From: Chloroflexota bacterium
GTDB taxonomy: Bacteria; Chloroflexota; Dehalococcoidia; GIF9; UBA5629
NCBI GenBank assembly: GCA_026389675.1
Contig: JAPLHJ010000084.1
Coordinates: 1 to 11,683, forward strand
DNA length: 11,683 bases
Direction: 5' to 3'
The position numbers and the translations under genes were made by a program. Positions 1 through 5,525 of this stretch are shown here, piece by piece. The notes beneath the pieces were generated by a model, which was not told the DNA's origin, searched no databases, and worked only from the letters and a program-made list of their open reading frames with translations. Position 1 is the first letter of the stretch; every line of letters starts with the position of its first letter.

Positions 1-278
1 CACTGTCGGTCAATGAAGAGGAGAAAAAGCAGGTCTTCCAGTCCGTCGTAGAAGCTTATACAAAATCGTTTGAGCAGATGAAGGCTATTTCGGATAAATA
101 CGGCAAGCCGGTGATAGTGGCGGCAGAACTGCCAGCGCCGCGTGCTGAACGTTCTGTTGACCAGGAAATAATGCGCTCCATAGCCAGGCAAAACATGGTT
201 TGCTATGGCATGCCGGACGAGGCTGCAAAGGTGCTGAATTCCATGGCTATATATGGAGAATTCCTGAGGCGCGGTTAG
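1..278 (+). CDS. C-terminal end of acyl-CoA synthetase (NDP-forming) / acetate-CoA ligase, partial
   Basis: An open frame enters from the left edge (codons in phase from base 3) and ends at TAG 276-278, giving about 91 residues. The tail has the layout I associate with NDP-forming acyl-CoA synthetases: a strand KPVIVAAELP, then a helix and CYGMPDEAAKVLNSMAIYGE, ending in FLRRG. In these enzymes the closing 'G-x-P-x-x-x-x-A-A-x-x-L...Y-x-x-x-L-R-R' helix ends the succinyl-CoA-ligase-like domain. The family interconverts acyl-CoA plus NDP and phosphate with acid plus CoA and NTP in the cytoplasm. Catalytic histidine and ATP-grasp regions lie outside the window, so subunit type and substrate cannot be stated. 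An internal ATG at 78 is not the start, because homologous-looking sequence continues upstream. The stop overlaps that of the convergent microprotein by three bases. Confidence 0.7.
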   Translation, partial: LSVNEEEKKQVFQSVVEAYTKSFEQMKAISDKYGKPVIVAAELPAPRAERSVDQEIMRSIARQNMVCYGMPDEAAKVLNSMAIYGEFLRRG

Positions 279-376
279 CTCCTTGTCAGGAGCAGTATCA
301 GTAAAAATACAGCGGTAACCAGCATGAAGCTGACCAGGACGAGTATCACCGCTGTCTTGAGATATCTATCTTCCAT
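275..376 (-). CDS. 33-residue single-span membrane microprotein
   Basis: A short minus-strand frame runs from ATG (374-376) to TAA (275-277), 33 residues plus stop. It begins MEDRYLKTAV and then has one long hydrophobic stretch of Val, Leu, Ile and Phe (about residues 9-30), ending TRS. A short charged N-terminus, one membrane span and a two-residue polar tail fit a bitopic membrane microprotein. No strong Shine-Dalgarno is visible, but a near-consensus minus-strand promoter lies just upstream (397-425) and would give a leader of only about 14 nt, so near-leaderless translation is possible. I do not recognise a family. The frame converges with the acyl-CoA synthetase and overlaps its stop. 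The case rests on the promoter, the composition and the tight packing. Confidence 0.5.
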   Translation of the reverse strand: MEDRYLKTAVILVLVSFMLVTAVFLLILLLTRS

Positions 377-396
377 GATTTTGTTACGTGCTTACC

Positions 397-425
397 ATTA
401 TAAGGTGCCTGCGGATGGCTGGCAA
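397..425 (-). promoter_or_regulatory. Sigma70-type promoter for the 33-residue microprotein
   Basis: Read on the minus strand, TTGCCA (420-425) and TATAAT (397-402) are separated by exactly 17 bp. The -10 is perfect and the -35 matches four of six positions. Transcription would start near 390, about 14 nt ahead of the ATG at 376. Confidence 0.6.
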
Positions 426-433
426 AGAGGGGC

Positions 434-462
434 TTTCACTGGGCGGCGCGGCCATATATAAT
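434..462 (+). promoter_or_regulatory. Possible promoter for the DUF308/HdeD-family gene
   Basis: A perfect TATAAT lies at 457-462, with a poor -35 candidate TTTCAC (434-439) 17 bp upstream. Its position, about 30 bp ahead of the ATG at 493 and divergent from the microprotein promoter, is sensible. The -35 is weak. Confidence 0.4.
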
Positions 463-492
463 ACCATCAATTCAGAAACGTAGGAGGCGAAT

Positions 493-1065
493 ATGTTACA
501 GACGTTGGTAAAGAACTGGTGGTTGATTGCTTTGCGCGGCCTGGTGGCGCTCATCCTGGGCATAATTATGCTGGCGATGCAGCCGGTGGTGGCCGCAGCC
601 TTCCTGGTGATTTTCATCGGAGCGTACGCGCTGGTGGATGGCATCTTCGCCCTGGCCGTGGGGATCATCAACCGGCCGCCCCACCGGGACCGTGGCTGGC
701 TCATAACCGAGGGTATAATCGGTGTCCTGGCCGGCATCGCCATACTTGCCTCCCCGCTGCTGGCCGGCGTCTTCATCATGTACTTTATCGCCTTCTGGGC
801 AATTTTCACCGGCCTGATGGAGTTCGTCTTTGCCATTGGACAGTGGAAGCAGATACCGGATGCCTGGCTGATACTTCTGAACGGCATTTTCTCGGTGGCG
901 CTCGGCACACTGATATTGGTCAACGTTGCGGTAGGCGCCACGCTGATCGTATTGATGATAGCCATCTACCTGGTGATCTTCGGCGTGCTGCTCATCGCAA
1001 TGGGGTTCTCACTCAAGGGCGCCGATATAGACAAGCTGGGCCAGTCGGGGTTGGACGTTAAATAA
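493..1065 (+). CDS. DUF308 / HdeD-family membrane protein
   Basis: The 190-residue protein is almost entirely membrane-embedded. I see six hydrophobic segments at roughly residues 12-31, 34-58, 69-90, 93-115, 123-143 and 147-172, as three repeats of a two-helix hairpin, the layout of the HdeD/DUF308 family. The first helix carries W-x-x-x-L-R-G-L (WLIALRGL), a recurrent signature of the family; the second contains AYALVDGIFAL, and a basic loop (NRPPHRDRGW) precedes helix 3. HdeD of E. coli is linked to acid resistance, but most members have no known function and nothing here shows an acid role. The start is supported by TAGGAGG six bases before the ATG. The gene is monocistronic by position and convergent with the nitroreductase, 39 bp away. 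Confidence 0.85.
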   Translation: MLQTLVKNWWLIALRGLVALILGIIMLAMQPVVAAAFLVIFIGAYALVDGIFALAVGIINRPPHRDRGWLITEGIIGVLAGIAILASPLLAGVFIMYFIAFWAIFTGLMEFVFAIGQWKQIPDAWLILLNGIFSVALGTLILVNVAVGATLIVLMIAIYLVIFGVLLIAMGFSLKGADIDKLGQSGLDVK

Positions 1066-1104
1066 CCCGGAAAAACGCGTTAGACAACGGTGACCAGCCG
1101 GGTC

Positions 1105-1980
1105 CTATTCTATATAGGTCAGCCCGGCCGGGCTGCGATTGATGCCCCATGAATATTTATATTTGGGGTAGCCAAGCATCATGGAGGATAATACAAGATT
1201 GCCTTCCGGGATATGGAACATCTTCTTAAGTTTCGGGTTCCTGTTGATGGCGGGAGGGATCAATCCGATGGCGCAGGCGCCCAATCCCAGGGAGTGCGCA
1301 GCCAGCAAGCCGAAGGCCAGGGCTATGAAAACGTCGTCATTATGAGCGGGCGCGTGAAAGAGGATCATGGCCGGGGCGCCCCGGGCGATGGTATCCTCGC
1401 TGCCGGCCTTTAACGCGGGCATGCGTACTTTCATCAGCGGCAACACGTGCTCGCCGAGGACCTGGTAGGTTTCCTTGCCCACCATAAGCTTGAAAAAGGG
1501 CCGCATAAAAGGATTGGCCTGCATTTTGAGCAGCCTGTCGTACATCTCCACCATCAGGGGAACCGCGCTGCGGATGAGTTCCCGGTTATTGACCACAGTC
1601 AGTTCCACCGTTAGCGGCGTAAAGCCCGGCGGCGCGAAGGTGATGGCCCTGACGATTTTCTCCAGCAGTTCACGAGGCACAGGTCTGTCCTGGAATTTGC
1701 GGATGGAACGGCGGGAGCTTATCAGGCCGCAGAAAGCTTCCTGCCAGCCTTCCTGGCGCTGTGGCAACTCGAAGAAGTCATTTTCATAGGATAGGCTTTC
1801 GATAGTGATGGACTTTGTGGGGCAGGCGGCCATGCACTGGCCGCAACGGATGCAGAGGGATACCCTGTCCTCGAGGAACCTGGCTGTTTCATCAGCCTGG
1901 ATGATGCGGGCCGGGCAGACCTCGGCGCACAGGTGGCATTTCTTGCAGGTAGCTAGGTCAACTGAATGTGTGGCTGGTAT
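1105..1980 (-). CDS. Ferredoxin-nitroreductase fusion protein, apparent ATA start
   Basis: The frame encodes about 291 residues from 1980. The first ATG in phase (1833) falls inside the second cluster motif and would destroy the N-terminal domain. From 1980 there are two 4Fe-4S motifs, C12-x2-C15-x2-C18-x3-C22-P and C43-x2-C46-x2-C49-x3-C53-P, the bacterial ferredoxin pattern. A nitroreductase-type FMN domain follows, with SRRSIRKF near residues 89-96, a GAPAMILFHAP strand and an ALAFGLLAAHSLGLGACAIG helix. Such fusions are predicted cytoplasmic flavoproteins that pass electrons from the clusters to FMN; the substrate is unknown. A perfect AGGAGGT (1987-1993) sits six bases before ATA (1978-1980), and an in-frame TAA lies just upstream. 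No ATG, GTG or TTG is available before the cysteines, so the start is either AUA or a mutated or misread ATG. The tRNA-Ser is 46 bp upstream with no terminator visible between them, so co-transcription is possible. Confidence 0.85.
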   Translation of the reverse strand: MPATHSVDLATCKKCHLCAEVCPARIIQADETARFLEDRVSLCIRCGQCMAACPTKSITIESLSYENDFFELPQRQEGWQEAFCGLISSRRSIRKFQDRPVPRELLEKIVRAITFAPPGFTPLTVELTVVNNRELIRSAVPLMVEMYDRLLKMQANPFMRPFFKLMVGKETYQVLGEHVLPLMKVRMPALKAGSEDTIARGAPAMILFHAPAHNDDVFIALAFGLLAAHSLGLGACAIGLIPPAINRNPKLKKMFHIPEGNLVLSSMMLGYPKYKYSWGINRSPAGLTYIE

Positions 1981-2026
1981 GGTTGCACCTCCTTTTGATT
2001 AGCGTGCTGCGGTGACGGCAGACGTA

Positions 2027-2115
2027 TGGCGGAGGGGGCGGGATTCGAACCCGCGTTAGCGCGAAGCTAAAACGGTTTTCAAGACCGTCACCATCGTCCA
2101 CTCGGTCACCCCTCC
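2027..2115 (-). tRNA. tRNA-Ser (anticodon UGA)
   Basis: The minus strand gives a GGAGGGG/CCCCUCC acceptor stem, a class II D-arm, anticodon loop CUUGAAA closed by ACGGU/ACCGU (anticodon UGA), a long variable arm with a paired AGC-UUCG-GCU-type stem, and a T-arm with GGUUCGAAUCC. The discriminator G and an encoded CCA (2027-2029) finish the gene. The 5' half (2077-2115) is the attachment core duplicated at 6136-6175, so this copy is a hybrid: the 3' half faces the ancestral chromosome and the 5' half faces the island. Its upstream promoter region is therefore island DNA, with only an AATAAT -10-like hexamer at 2123-2128 and no good -35. Confidence 0.95.
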
Positions 2116-2116
2116 A
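2077..2116. repeat. Attachment repeat, tRNA-side copy (attL)
   Basis: This is copy 1 of the 40-bp perfect direct repeat. It spans one base 5' of the tRNA-Ser through the anticodon loop (tRNA positions 1 to about 39). Bases immediately outside both ends differ from the second copy, so 40 bp is the exact shared core. Confidence 0.92.
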
Positions 2117-2178
2117 AGGCCTATTATTGAAGCTAATTCAGCAAATTTATGATAACCAACTAATAGACATAATTCGGT

Positions 2179-2200
2179 TTTGTTAATAATTTGCTAATAA
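2179..2200 (+). repeat. Tandem 11-bp repeat, candidate recombinase arm site (left)
   Basis: Two adjacent 11-mers, TTTGTTAATAA (2179-2189) and TTTGCTAATAA (2190-2200), lie 62 bp inside the left repeat and overlap the last codons of the integrase. The same tandem pair, both units perfect, recurs at 5997-6018 near the right end. Paired short direct repeats inside each end of an element are typical of arm-type sites for tyrosine recombinases; that role is inferred. Confidence 0.55.
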
Positions 2201-2655
2201 TGGTTTATTTTAACCTCGTCTTTTTTGGACGTGTCATTATATCTTGGGTGGACTATGTTATCAAACTGGAGTGCTGCTGCCTCTTGAAGGCCAGGAGCAA
2301 CGTGGCTGTAGGTGTCAAGAGTTATTTGAATACTGGCATGGCCTAATCTTTCCTGGACTATCTTGGGATGAACACCTTGTTTAAGCATTAAAGAGGCGTG
2401 AGTATGCCTGGCATCATGAAGACGTATAACCTTGAGACCAGCACGGGCCGCCAGTATAGTCCACGCACGGGTTATTGTATTAGGGCGTAAGGGCTTTCTT
2501 TCTGGGGTGCTAAATACCAAGTCATCGTTAGTTAGGATTATTCCGAATAACTCCATTTCTTGCTTCATCCTCTCTCGGTGTTCTCCAAGCAGTAAGGTAG
2601 CGGAAGGGGGCAGTGCCACTGTTCGCCTTCCCTTGGCCGTCTTGGGTGACCTGAA
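2194..2655 (-). pseudogene. Tyrosine recombinase (phage/ICE integrase), C-terminal fragment
   Basis: About 150 codons of the integrase remain, ending at TAG 2194-2196. Counting from the in-frame GTG at 2619, the catalytic residues are H68-x-x-R71 (in RLHDARHTH), H94 (in LGH) and the nucleophile Y104 (in DTYSHV). Upstream of the GTG, family-like sequence continues (FRSPKTAKGRRTV) up to about 2655, where it meets IS3 transposase sequence on the other strand. The N-terminal SAM-like DNA-binding domain, the first catalytic Arg and the core Lys are missing. A full enzyme is usually near 370-400 residues, so more than half is gone. The GTG is only the first possible start in what is left, not a real start. 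Its place 78 bp from the tRNA marks it as the enzyme that once integrated this island. Confidence 0.85.
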
Positions 2656-3229
2656 AATAACACGGCCAAACCAGGTCTGGGCAGCGGATATAACTTATAT
2701 CCCCATGTCCCGGGGTTTCCTGTACCTGGTGACAATTATCGACTGGTATAGCCGGTATGTCATTTCCTGGCGGCTGTCCAATACACTGGATGATGACTTC
2801 TGTGTTGCCGCATTGGAAGAAGCGCTCGGCAAAGGTACGCCTGAAATATTCAACACGGACCAGGGCAGTCAGTTCACCGGTGAGGCTTTTACCAGGTTAC
2901 TGAAGGAACACGATGTCAAAATCAGCATGGATGGCAAGGGCAGCTATAACGATAACCTGTTTATCGAGCGGTTATGGCGAACAGTAAAATATGAGGAGGT
3001 GTATCTAAAAGCCTATGAGGGCGGCCGTGAGGCCAGGATTAGTCTCGGTGCATATTTCCGCTTCTACAACACCAGCCGACCCCACCAGTCACTGGGCTAC
3101 CGGACACCGGCGGAAGTGTACGCCGGTACGGTGGAGAATACTTGTACCAACGTGGTAGAATCCGTGGTAACAAACACTGTAGGAATGGCAGGACTCTCTC
3201 TTATTCAAGCCCCTATCCTGTCCTACTGA
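2651..3229 (+). pseudogene. IS3-family transposase (OrfB), 5'-truncated, catalytic core intact
   Basis: Recognisable transposase begins near 2651 (LKITRPNQVWAADITYIP) and runs to TGA 3227-3229, about 192 codons. The rve/DDE core is complete: D13 (AADITY), D70 (NTDQGSQF) and E106 (FIERLW), with exactly 35 residues between the second Asp and the Glu, the DD35E spacing of the IS3 family. The usual C-terminal NTSRPHQSLGYRTPAEVY follows. OrfA and the N-terminal helix-turn-helix part of OrfB are absent. An ATG at 2432 lies in the same phase, but the codons between it and 2651 are antisense to the integrase, so the apparent 265-residue product is a chance fusion. The sequence after the stop (3230-3243) could be the IS right end. 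Confidence 0.85.
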
Positions 3230-3243
3230 TGGGGACCACCTCA
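2651..3243 (+). mobile_element. Remnant of an IS3-family insertion sequence, left end missing
   Basis: The remnant comprises the truncated OrfB and a candidate right terminus TGGGGACCACCTCA (3230-3243), which reads TGAGGTGGTCCCCA inwards; IS3-group termini commonly begin with TG. No matching left inverted repeat is visible at the integrase junction, and a target duplication cannot be tested without the left end. The junction inside the integrase gene implies deletion or rearrangement after insertion. Confidence 0.55.
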
Positions 3244-3265
3244 CTCAAAACGATTTTGGATTCCG

Positions 3266-3334
3266 AATTTTACCACTCGCATTGAAATCGACATCTTATC
3301 CTTCTCAAGAGAATCACTAAACCCCAGGCAGATG
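3266..3334. repeat. Degenerate 69-bp repeat, copy 1
   Basis: It aligns without gaps to 5896-5964, with 54 of 69 positions identical. Read on the minus strand, both copies are open and give similar peptides sharing CLGF-x-D-x-L-E and S-I-S-x-R-V-x-K, so the repeat may descend from a coding segment. This copy's open minus-strand stretch includes RIYWLGHSATEFKGICLGF and ends in a stop just before the IS end. Confidence 0.65.
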
Positions 3335-3374
3335 CCTTTAAACTCGGTAGCCGAATGTCCTAACCAATATATAC

Positions 3375-3408
3375 GCCTATTATATAAGTGACATTAATGA
3401 GATAGAAT
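3375..3408 (+). promoter_or_regulatory. Repeated promoter module, copy 1
   Basis: This 34-bp block matches 4060-4093 at 30 of 34 positions. Within it, TTATAT (3380-3385) and TAGAAT (3403-3408) are 17 bp apart, a plausible sigma70 promoter with start near 3415, reading into 3440 and 3518. Confidence 0.55.
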
Positions 3409-3439
3409 ACAGTTGAGGAATTGAGGTGAGGCTGGGGAA

Positions 3440-3499
3440 ATGCAACAGACTTTTCAATGTTATAGGTGTGGGCCTCATTTTGTTTGGACTGAGTCGTGA
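3440..3499 (+). CDS. 19-residue zinc-ribbon-like peptide, possible gene remnant
   Basis: ATG 3440 to TGA 3497-3499 encodes a peptide beginning MQQTFQCYRCG and ending VWTES. The C-x-x-C in QCYRCG resembles the first knuckle of the N-terminal zinc ribbons found on many small membrane proteins, but there is no second knuckle. A purine-rich GGGGAA precedes the ATG closely, and the repeated promoter lies upstream. It ends 18 bp before the next ATG. It may be the broken front of a zinc-ribbon gene, a leader peptide, or chance. Confidence 0.3.
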   Translation: MQQTFQCYRCGPHFVWTES

Positions 3500-3517
3500 C
3501 ACACAGGAGGTATAAAA

Positions 3518-3781
3518 ATGGGTTGGTTTAAGAGACACTTGAATTGGACATGGGGTATATCATTTTTATTATGGTTTTGTCTTCTTTTGATACAGGCAAT
3601 AGTACCTTTTCGGGGAATACTATTATTAATAACTGGTACAATTGATTCTTTTATACTTTTTCCTGCATGGATAGTAGCAAGTGTATGGGTTTTGAAAAAG
3701 AAAGGAAGAAGTCTCTGGTGGTTAATTTTAACTATTTACGGAAGTCCATTATGGTTGTCAAACAAGAGTAAAGATGGATGA
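3518..3781 (+). CDS. Small multi-span membrane protein, function unknown
   Basis: The 87-residue protein starts at ATG 3518 behind a very good AGGAGGT six bases upstream. It begins with a basic, aromatic stretch (GWFKRHLNWTW), then hydrophobic segments at about residues 12-29, 32-57 and a weaker one at 66-80. A basic cytoplasmic loop (LKKKGRSLWW, about 59-68) sits between the last two, and the tail is SNKSKDG. Two firm and one possible membrane spans are likely. I do not recognise a family with known function. It is the first intact cargo gene after the IS remnant, probably transcribed from the repeated promoter at 3375-3408. Codon use is AT-rich like the other cargo and unlike the chromosomal flanks. 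Confidence 0.7.
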   Translation: MGWFKRHLNWTWGISFLLWFCLLLIQAIVPFRGILLLITGTIDSFILFPAWIVASVWVLKKKGRSLWWLILTIYGSPLWLSNKSKDG

Positions 3782-4135
3782 TGAAGGTAAGATAGATGAG
3801 AATATTTGACTTTACAAATATAGGCGGTCATATCGCTCCACCATAATAATACTCTCTCAGTCACCATGCCTCTGCAAAATCGCTCTACGAGGCTAAAATA
3901 AGGGCTTATAATATCGGAGGGATGGAACTCCACCTGCCAGTGCATTTCCAGCTTAATTATTGGCCTCTTTGCAATGAATCAAGCAAATTTATCTATATTC
4001 AAGACAATGGCGATTTATAGAACTTCATTGAATTTTGGAAGCTGAATGACCGGGCGTAAGCCTATTGTATAAGTCATATTAATGAGGTAGAATGCGGCAA
4101 AGCAATAATTTACGGAGGAGGCGAGGGATATTAAT
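3782..4135. other. Island intergenic stretch without a convincing gene
   Basis: No frame here looks like a normal gene. A 32-codon plus-strand frame (3922-4020) starts one or two bases after a GGAGGG, too close for a good Shine-Dalgarno, and is best left uncalled. The right part holds a decayed piece of the 5816-5870 module (15 identical bases at 4042-4056 and 5856-5870), followed at once by the second copy of the promoter module at 4060-4093. Confidence 0.5.
4060..4093 (+). promoter_or_regulatory. Repeated promoter module, copy 2
   Basis: TTGTAT (4065-4070), a 17-bp spacer and TAGAAT (4088-4093) lie in a 34-bp block that repeats 3375-3408 with four differences. The predicted start near 4100 gives a leader of about 35 nt to the ATG at 4136. 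Conservation of both hexamers and the exact spacing in two otherwise diverged neighbourhoods supports function. Confidence 0.6.
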
Positions 4136-4807
4136 ATGGGTTATAGAAAGAAATCTAAAAGCAACACCAATATTATTGTAATTACGCTAATAGTAGTTAT
4201 TGTGCTGGGTGCAATATATTACTTCTACACGAATGGCAAGATTCCATTCGAATGTCCTTCATCTACAAGTACAGGGATAAATCCTGTAAGCCAAACAGGA
4301 ACAATCCCACCACTAACTGGCCCAATACAACTTACAAATAATCCAAAGGCAAGGGATGTACTTCAAAAAGAACTGAAATCATTTATTTCAGGAGATAGTA
4401 CTGATACAGAGATAGCGATTCAAGGTAGCAGGGATAGTGATTATTTCGCTAAAAATGTGCATGATAAAGCTGAAGCAAATGGAATTAGGGCTGGCATAGC
4501 CATTATAAGCTTTGTAGGGAAAGACTATCAATATGTTATTGATGTGTTTGATACAATTGACAGAGGGGAGATATATGTTGATTGTACTGGCCCGTATATC
4601 AATGAAACGACTCAAAATGCCTCTTATGATAAGGTTGCCTACATTAAAGTTGGTTCTGAGTATGGTGTGATAGATTTGCAAACGGTTTTTTCATATAGCT
4701 CTTCGGATGCTTTGAAATACGAATTCTACGATAAGTATAGGCAAACTCATAATAATACTTATACACTACCAGTTGGCATCATAGAGAAAGTAGAAAAATA
4801 TTGGTAA
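4136..4807 (+). CDS. Membrane-anchored extracytoplasmic protein, possible inactive transglutaminase-like fold
   Basis: The 223 residues start at ATG 4136, ten bases after a GGAGGAGGCGAGGG purine tract. Residues 1-11 are basic (GYRKKSKSN), residues 12-31 form one membrane span, and a Ser/Thr/Pro-rich linker (about 37-65) leads to an outer domain. That domain holds DYFAKNVHDKAEANGIRAG, a strand, DVFDTIDRGEIYVDCTG and a C-terminal KVGSEYGVIDLQTVF. I recall related archaeal and Chloroflexota proteins in which a Cys precedes the '-x-F/Y-A-x-x-x-H-x-x-A-E-x-x-G-I-R' helix and a His begins the next conserved strand, like a transglutaminase-type Cys-His-Asp site. Here those positions appear as Ser/Asp and Tyr, so activity is doubtful. 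Both the fold and the loss are tentative. It lies 56 bp ahead of the Nudix gene on the same strand. Confidence 0.65.
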   Translation: MGYRKKSKSNTNIIVITLIVVIVLGAIYYFYTNGKIPFECPSSTSTGINPVSQTGTIPPLTGPIQLTNNPKARDVLQKELKSFISGDSTDTEIAIQGSRDSDYFAKNVHDKAEANGIRAGIAIISFVGKDYQYVIDVFDTIDRGEIYVDCTGPYINETTQNASYDKVAYIKVGSEYGVIDLQTVFSYSSSDALKYEFYDKYRQTHNNTYTLPVGIIEKVEKYW

Positions 4808-4863
4808 TAATATCAACAATTTATATCAAATAATATTAATTATAGAAGTGGGTAGATATTCGA

Positions 4864-5403
4864 ATGGATAATATCAAGTATAGACGGCGGGGGACCGCTA
4901 TTGTTGAAACAAAACGTGGTATTTTGTTGGTCGCATCCAATCCAAAGAAAGGTCCGTTCATTTTACCCGGTGGTGGAGCAAACAAGGGAGAAAGTAGATT
5001 CGTCGCAGCGCTACGGGAATTGACTGAGGAAACGGGGATGTTGCCATACGCCGGTGAGATTCTTTTCAAACATCTGGGCAAACCTCAACCGACAATGTCT
5101 GGCAGAGGCCTATATCAGGACCACCATACGGTTTGTCTAATCAAGACAACAGGTGTTCCGACACCAAACGACGATGCTAAACGTATGGATTTCTACTACC
5201 CGGGTTGCCATATTTGGCTATCAAAAACAACCCAAGAAATATTGGACAGGTATTTTGATTGGAAAAATAAGAAGCAGAAGGGCGAAAGTGAACGTGTCAC
5301 CGATGAAGACACAGACAGTGGAGAAGAAGTTGCCCAGGGAGATGCCCCGAATGACAATAGCTACGATGCGGACGAAGTGCTGCCAAATGACGCACATACT
5401 TAA
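4864..5403 (+). CDS. Nudix hydrolase with acidic C-terminal tail
   Basis: The 179-residue protein contains a perfect Nudix box, G-x5-E-x7-R-E-U-x-E-E-x-G-U, at residues 37-59: G37, E43, R51-E52-L53, E55-E56, G58-M59. A preceding GPFILPGGGANKGE loop is typical. The family hydrolyses nucleoside diphosphates linked to another moiety, using metal bound by the box glutamates; the substrate cannot be read from sequence. The domain seems to end near residue 135. The remaining 45 or so residues are hydrophilic, rich in Glu, Asp and Ser, and probably disordered. The Shine-Dalgarno is weak (GTGGGTAG about ten bases upstream). It shares orientation with the anchored protein upstream and may be co-transcribed. 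Its stop lies in a repeat (5401-5429) that recurs near the right attachment site, so the downstream gene boundary is also a module boundary. Confidence 0.85.
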   Translation: MDNIKYRRRGTAIVETKRGILLVASNPKKGPFILPGGGANKGESRFVAALRELTEETGMLPYAGEILFKHLGKPQPTMSGRGLYQDHHTVCLIKTTGVPTPNDDAKRMDFYYPGCHIWLSKTTQEILDRYFDWKNKKQKGESERVTDEDTDSGEEVAQGDAPNDNSYDADEVLPNDAHT

Positions 5404-5429
5404 TAAACTTATTAAAGCGGGGTGATGAC
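5401..5429. repeat. Degenerate 29-bp repeat, copy 1 (overlaps Nudix stop)
   Basis: It matches 6013-6041 at about 23 of 29 positions, starting TAATAAACT in both copies. The right copy directly continues the tandem 11-mers, so this copy may mark a former element end inside the island. Confidence 0.45.
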
Positions 5430-5475
5430 AATTGCTATACAGGAGTAACTCTACACGACGATACGTCTACGATTT

Positions 5476-5514
5476 GGACAGCGGCGACCTATAAAACTTC
5501 ATACTACCTTAAAC
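5476..5514. repeat. Degenerate repeat upstream of the 79-residue gene, copy 1
   Basis: It aligns to 5816-5856. Over the first 35 positions 28 are identical and all seven differences are transitions. It lies directly upstream of the gene at 5526, while the other copy lies downstream of that gene, so the gene is flanked by direct copies of one module. Confidence 0.6.
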
Positions 5515-5525
5515 AGAGGTGTGAG

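Noticed and set aside
384..965. 193-codon minus-strand frame opposite the HdeD-family gene
   Set aside because: Antisense shadow: rich in Ser, Met, Ala and Pro with no domain, while the plus frame has a Shine-Dalgarno and clear membrane helices.
1077..1097. GCGTTAGAC resembling an integron attC end after the HdeD gene, plus a 13-base match to 5818-5830
   Set aside because: No partner RYYYAAC site or foldable attC structure nearby; a single 13-base match outside the island is compatible with chance.
1120..1135. 16-bp perfect palindrome CAGCCCGGCCGGGCTG
   Set aside because: It lies inside the nitroreductase coding end and is explained by GC-rich Arg/Pro/Ala/Gly codons; no operator context.
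3736..3945. 69-codon minus-strand frame
   Set aside because: Overlaps the end of the 87-residue gene antisense, has no Shine-Dalgarno and an improbable composition.
3922..4020. 32-codon plus-strand frame after GGAGGG and a TATAAT (3907-3912)
   Set aside because: Shine-Dalgarno too close to the ATG, no usable -35, no recognisable protein character.
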